A DNA stretch of 64,000 nucleotides, taken from assembly GCA_030248215.1 (NCBI GenBank), contig JASANG010000396.1, positions 1 through 64,000 on the forward strand. The letters are read 5' to 3'. Source of the stretch: Enoplolaimus lenunculus. Taxonomy: Eukaryota; Nematoda; Enoplea; Enoplida; Thoracostomopsidae. This document shows positions 60,696 to 64,000 of this stretch, one piece after another. The position numbers and the translations under genes were made by a program. The notes below the pieces were generated by a model that was not told where the DNA came from, made no database searches, and saw nothing but the letters and a program-made list of their open reading frames with translations. The stretch's first letter is position 1, and each line of letters starts with the position of its first letter.

Positions 60696-61539
60696 CTTTA
60701 AACTCTATTATTTCCATATGTTCAAAGTAATTACAATCATGATACAATTGTTCGATAATGTAAAAATTAAGCAATTTATCCGAAATCTTAAAAATTTCGG
60801 TGCATCCGCTATTTTCTTCAATTTTACAAATCCCAGTAATCATTTGCATCCCTCTTGTGATGGCAGAAAAGTTGACTGGTTTCCGTTTCTGTTCCCGTGT
60901 TTAGATTACTGTCTGTTTCCGTTATTTTGACGGGTTGCAGTAGGTAACACGACTTTAAAGTCAACATTTGCCTTCAGTAAAGTGACGACTTCTAGCGTAA
61001 TATAACTGACTATGGGCATCGAATATATCTTCATATCGTGATGCTATGGTACAAGCGCAGGTCTGCTTCCGGCTCCGGCTCCGGCTCCGCTAGAATTTTT
61101 GCCGAAGGTTCCGGCAATTTCGATAGTAAAAATTTTGATAATTTTCCTACTTAGGGGATTTCGATTGACTTTTGTCACTATTTTATTGAAAGAATTGCCG
61201 AAATTGGCAGAAAATAGTTGAAACGAAACAACTTAACCTGAGGCAAAACGTTTGCGTGATTATTCCTTGATAAAAATCTTGATTTTTAATTAGTAAAACA
61301 TCAGTTTAGCCTGATATCGGTAGAATAACTTCGTATTTTTAAATTATATCTCAAAAGTACCCAGTGAAAAATTTGCGTCGAATACGGACCGTCCGTCAAG
61401 TACTAAATATTTATTTGATTACAGTTGTTTCGTTTAGATAACCAACAACTTCGTTCGTTTGATGGAATAAAGAACTTTTTAATAGTCTGAGTTTTTATTT
61501 TCATTCAACGGCAATTAAACCCTTTCACTCATAGAGTAT
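60696..61539. other. Gene-free stretch
   Basis: No coding signal. It includes the MITE fragment at about 61065-61130. Confidence 0.4.
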
Positions 61540-61730
61540 ACTATGAGCAACTAAATACAATAATCTACTACCAATACACACACTGTGAGCTGTGTTTAAC
61601 ATTTATAACATATATGCGCAGTGCAAAATCTCCACAAGACGCGAGAGCCTACTCGGGCTCGAGCGTCAAGCTCCTATAGCTCAGTGGTCATCGTAAACGC
61701 CTCCCACCCGTGAGAAAGGGTTAAAAAATT
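61540..61730 (+). mobile_element. tRNA-like dispersed repeat, copy 2
   Basis: Same block order as the inverted copy at 27715-27860: CACTGTGAGCTGTGTTTAAC, TGCGCAGTGCAAAATCTCCA, GCGTCAAGCTC, ATAGCTCAGTGGTCATCGTA, CGCCTCCCACCCGTGAG. Box A is tRNA-like. Confidence 0.7.
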
Positions 61731-61930
61731 AACAGTAAATTAGGTAGTTACGCTAAACCGGTCGTCCGCACACAAAAATGACACAATTCGTCTCTGTCAG
61801 TGCGCCGTTTTTACACAGTAATGCTGGGTTCACGTTGTAACCGGGGCAGGTGGGACACGGTTCATCCCATGTTGATTCGACGTCAACGTTAAAATTCGGG
61901 CTTTTTATATCGGGTCAACAGACAAAACTC

Positions 61931-62040
61931 GAATATCATATGACATTAGCTTACAAACCACCGCTCTCAAATCATCAATGTGTTAAGGGACGGTATGTCA
62001 CGTGATACTGTGGGACATTTATGTGAATATCATATGGGTA
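61931..62040. repeat. Spaced palindromes GAATATCATATGATATTC, left cluster
   Basis: Palindrome centres at 61937 (CATATG), 61999 (CACGTG) and 62031 (CATATG), that is 62 and 32 bp apart. Preceded by GGGTTCACGTTGTAA at about 61827, which recurs before the right cluster as AGGTTCACGTTATAA at about 63183. Confidence 0.75.
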
Positions 62041-63326
62041 AGGTAGGGACCTCACCATTTTATTACAAAAAAATCGGATAAGGGGCGTACGCCCGCCCGC
62101 CTCCTTCTGTATCCGCTATTGCTCATCTTCTCACTAGACTAGGCTTTAATTTTAGACTATGGTTTTGCTCAACTTATGCTATAAGCTTCGTTTTAGACAT
62201 GTGTTTATTACGCTGAAGTGGCTTAAACTTTTAGGAACATGTTTTCGTTTTGTTTAAAGTATAATATTGGCCAAAACTTCAGGACCCGCTCTCTAGTCAT
62301 ATATCGGAGCATAATGCTGATTTGGCTAAACCTCCCCTGATAATTTCGATTAAATTTCAATTTTTAAGACTTGAATATATGCTTTCACTCTTTGTGATCT
62401 GGACAACTGTGAACCAAAAATGTATTTTCAACAGTTCAGAAATGTATATTTGTTTATGTGTTTGCGCTGAAATACTGATTAGCGCACCTGTAATTTACTA
62501 TTAACTTCACGACACAAATGTAGGAGGAAACTTTTTCAGTAACAACCAAACTTATTGAATTAATTTTGTGCTTTCTCTCAGGGGAGGCTGCGGCTTCTTT
62601 GAACCTTCCGCATTTGGAAAGGACAATAAGCAGGATGGGGTTGTCGACCACCAAAAAGCTGTTTATTATTCAGAAAGCTAGAATTGCGCTAGTTTATGAA
62701 ACCCTGGTATAAATTCGGCTTTTTATACTTAAGTATTTACTAAGCATTATTTGGCCAATTAATCGTTTCTAAAGGCGTACTTAAGTTACAATATACTCAC
62801 ACACGAAATTTAGCTTTTCCTGCAGTCTAAAAATACCGTTCAACTCAGCATGTCGAGTGGTATAGAATTAGCTACATTTCATTAAATTCCTATGAGGGTT
62901 TATATTCCGTACCTCCACCGTACGTCAGTTTGCTTCAAACTGAAGAATGTTCGCATTTGTGCTTCGGCTATTTTTACATTGGTCTACAAAAGGGAACCCA
63001 TTAAGGCTCTAGCGGCAAGCTCTCATTGTCGAACAGACATAAATTTTGTGAATCTTATATTGCTATTAACTTTACGGCCAATGTAAAGATCAGAGGCGGA
63101 ACGTTTTTCTGTGAGACTGCAATAAAGTAAAGCTTCAGCTTGACTAATTTTTTTGCTTGGCGCGTAGGCTAGGCTTATGCAAGGTTCACGTTATAAATGG
63201 TGCAGCTGAGCCACGTTTTGTCACGTTGTATATATTGGGTAACATTTTGTCTGCGATGTAACCCAATATGATATTAAAAAACATTGGTTGTGTGCTAACA
63301 TCCCGTATCAGTCACGTTTTGTCTTT
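62041..63326. other. Gene-free stretch between palindrome clusters
   Basis: No coding signal. A small stem, ATTGGGTAACAT with ATGTAACCCAAT, is at about 63234-63270. Confidence 0.4.
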
Positions 63327-63985
63327 CAATATCATATGATATTCCCTACGTTGTCTGTCAATATCATATGATCATTTTGAAAATGTCTACCGAGTCAGCT
63401 GCATAACTAGGTTTGGAATATCATATGATACTAATCGACATGTAATTGGCGGGAAATTCAAATTCTGGCGGAAAATTCAAATTTTGGCGGGAAAATTCAA
63501 ATTTTGGCGGCAAATTCAAATTTAGACGGGAAAATTCAAAATTTGGCGGGAAATTCACATTTTGGCGGGAAATTCAAATTTTGACGGGAAATTCAAATTT
63601 TGGCGGGAAAATTCAAATTTTGGTTGAAAATTCAAATTTCGGCGGCAAATTCAAATTCAGGTGGGAAAATTCAAATTTTGGCCCAAAAATTCAAATTTTG
63701 GCGGGAAATTCAAATTTTGGCGAAAAATTCAAATTTTGGCAGAAAAATTCGAATTTGGGAGGGAATATTCAAAATTTTAGCGGATTGTATACGTCTTAAA
63801 CTACATAATGGAATATCATATGATACTCCAAATCCGTCTTCAAATATCATATCATATATGCTGTTAATTTGGAATATCATATGATATTCAACAATATGTC
63901 TGATTATGTCATGTGACATTCGAACACTTGTATGCTGAGATAACATGAATACCCGTGCTTTGTATAGCAATATCACATGATATTC
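63327..63985. repeat. Spaced palindromes GAATATCATATGATATTC, right cluster
   Basis: Palindrome centres at 63333, 63365, 63422, 63817, 63848, 63878, 63910 and 63974. Neighbours are 30-32 bp apart or about twice that, except across the minisatellite at 63447-63785. The 12-15 bp spacers differ from each other. The array may continue past the window edge. Confidence 0.85.
63447..63785. repeat. 18-20 bp minisatellite, unit TTTTGGCGGGAAATTCAAA
   Basis: About 18 units, most with TTTGGCGGGAAA, which equals the E2F/DP consensus. The open frames across it (KFKFWRE repeats) follow from the repeat and are not genes. It is embedded inside the right palindrome cluster. Confidence 0.9.
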
Positions 63986-64000
63986 GACATTTGCTTGTCC

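Noticed and set aside
63446-63884. Open frames of KFKFWRE-like repeats
   Set aside because: Products of the 18-20 bp minisatellite.
61931-63985. CRISPR array
   Set aside because: Palindromes with spacers look superficially similar, but repeats are degenerate, spacers are short, no cas genes exist and the DNA is animal nuclear.

Overview
The window is nuclear DNA of an invertebrate animal. The genes have many exons with GT-AG introns of about 0.1-2.9 kb, the non-coding DNA is AT-rich, and introns are crowded with small hAT-like DNA transposons and a virus-like DNA polymerase. The encoded proteins are standard metazoan ones. I cannot fix the phylum from the sequence; a tunicate or another fast-evolving invertebrate would fit, but that is inference.

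Layout. 1-3442 (+): Polinton/Maverick-type protein-primed DNA polymerase, cut by the left edge of the window. 3656-7303 (-): an unrecognised multi-exon gene with repeated exons and a repeat-rich tail. 7304-12118: gene-free, with two tandem arrays and a tRNA-Leu-like half. 12119-13814 (+): the last five coding exons of TFIP11, a spliceosome-disassembly factor, with no upstream exons visible. 13815-18703: a MITE, an 18-bp minisatellite and a 789-bp element with terminal inverted repeats (TIRs). 18704-26905 (+): a complete PEX5 gene, the peroxisomal import receptor, 14 coding exons, 586 residues. 26906-31145: intergenic, with tRNA-like repeats. 31146-59450 (-): a complete CBP/p300 gene, 27 coding exons whose splice phases all agree, giving 3760 residues. 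59451-64000: CBP upstream region, further repeats, and at the right end regularly spaced 18-bp palindromes around an E2F-motif minisatellite.

The three recognised host genes are housekeeping genes of different pathways (splicing, peroxisome import, transcriptional co-activation) and do not form a functional cluster. PEX5 and CBP are convergent. What links the region is transposon load. Several elements carry clear 8-bp target-site duplications of hAT type, and some sit 8-21 nt from splice sites.

Most notable items: the palindrome array with a 31-32 bp pitch at 61.9-64.0 kb; the two-copy 0.78-kb TIR element; the unusually long CBP with an alanine insertion in TAZ1 and no recognisable NCBD; the missing 5' part of TFIP11; and the unknown gene with a repeated exon.
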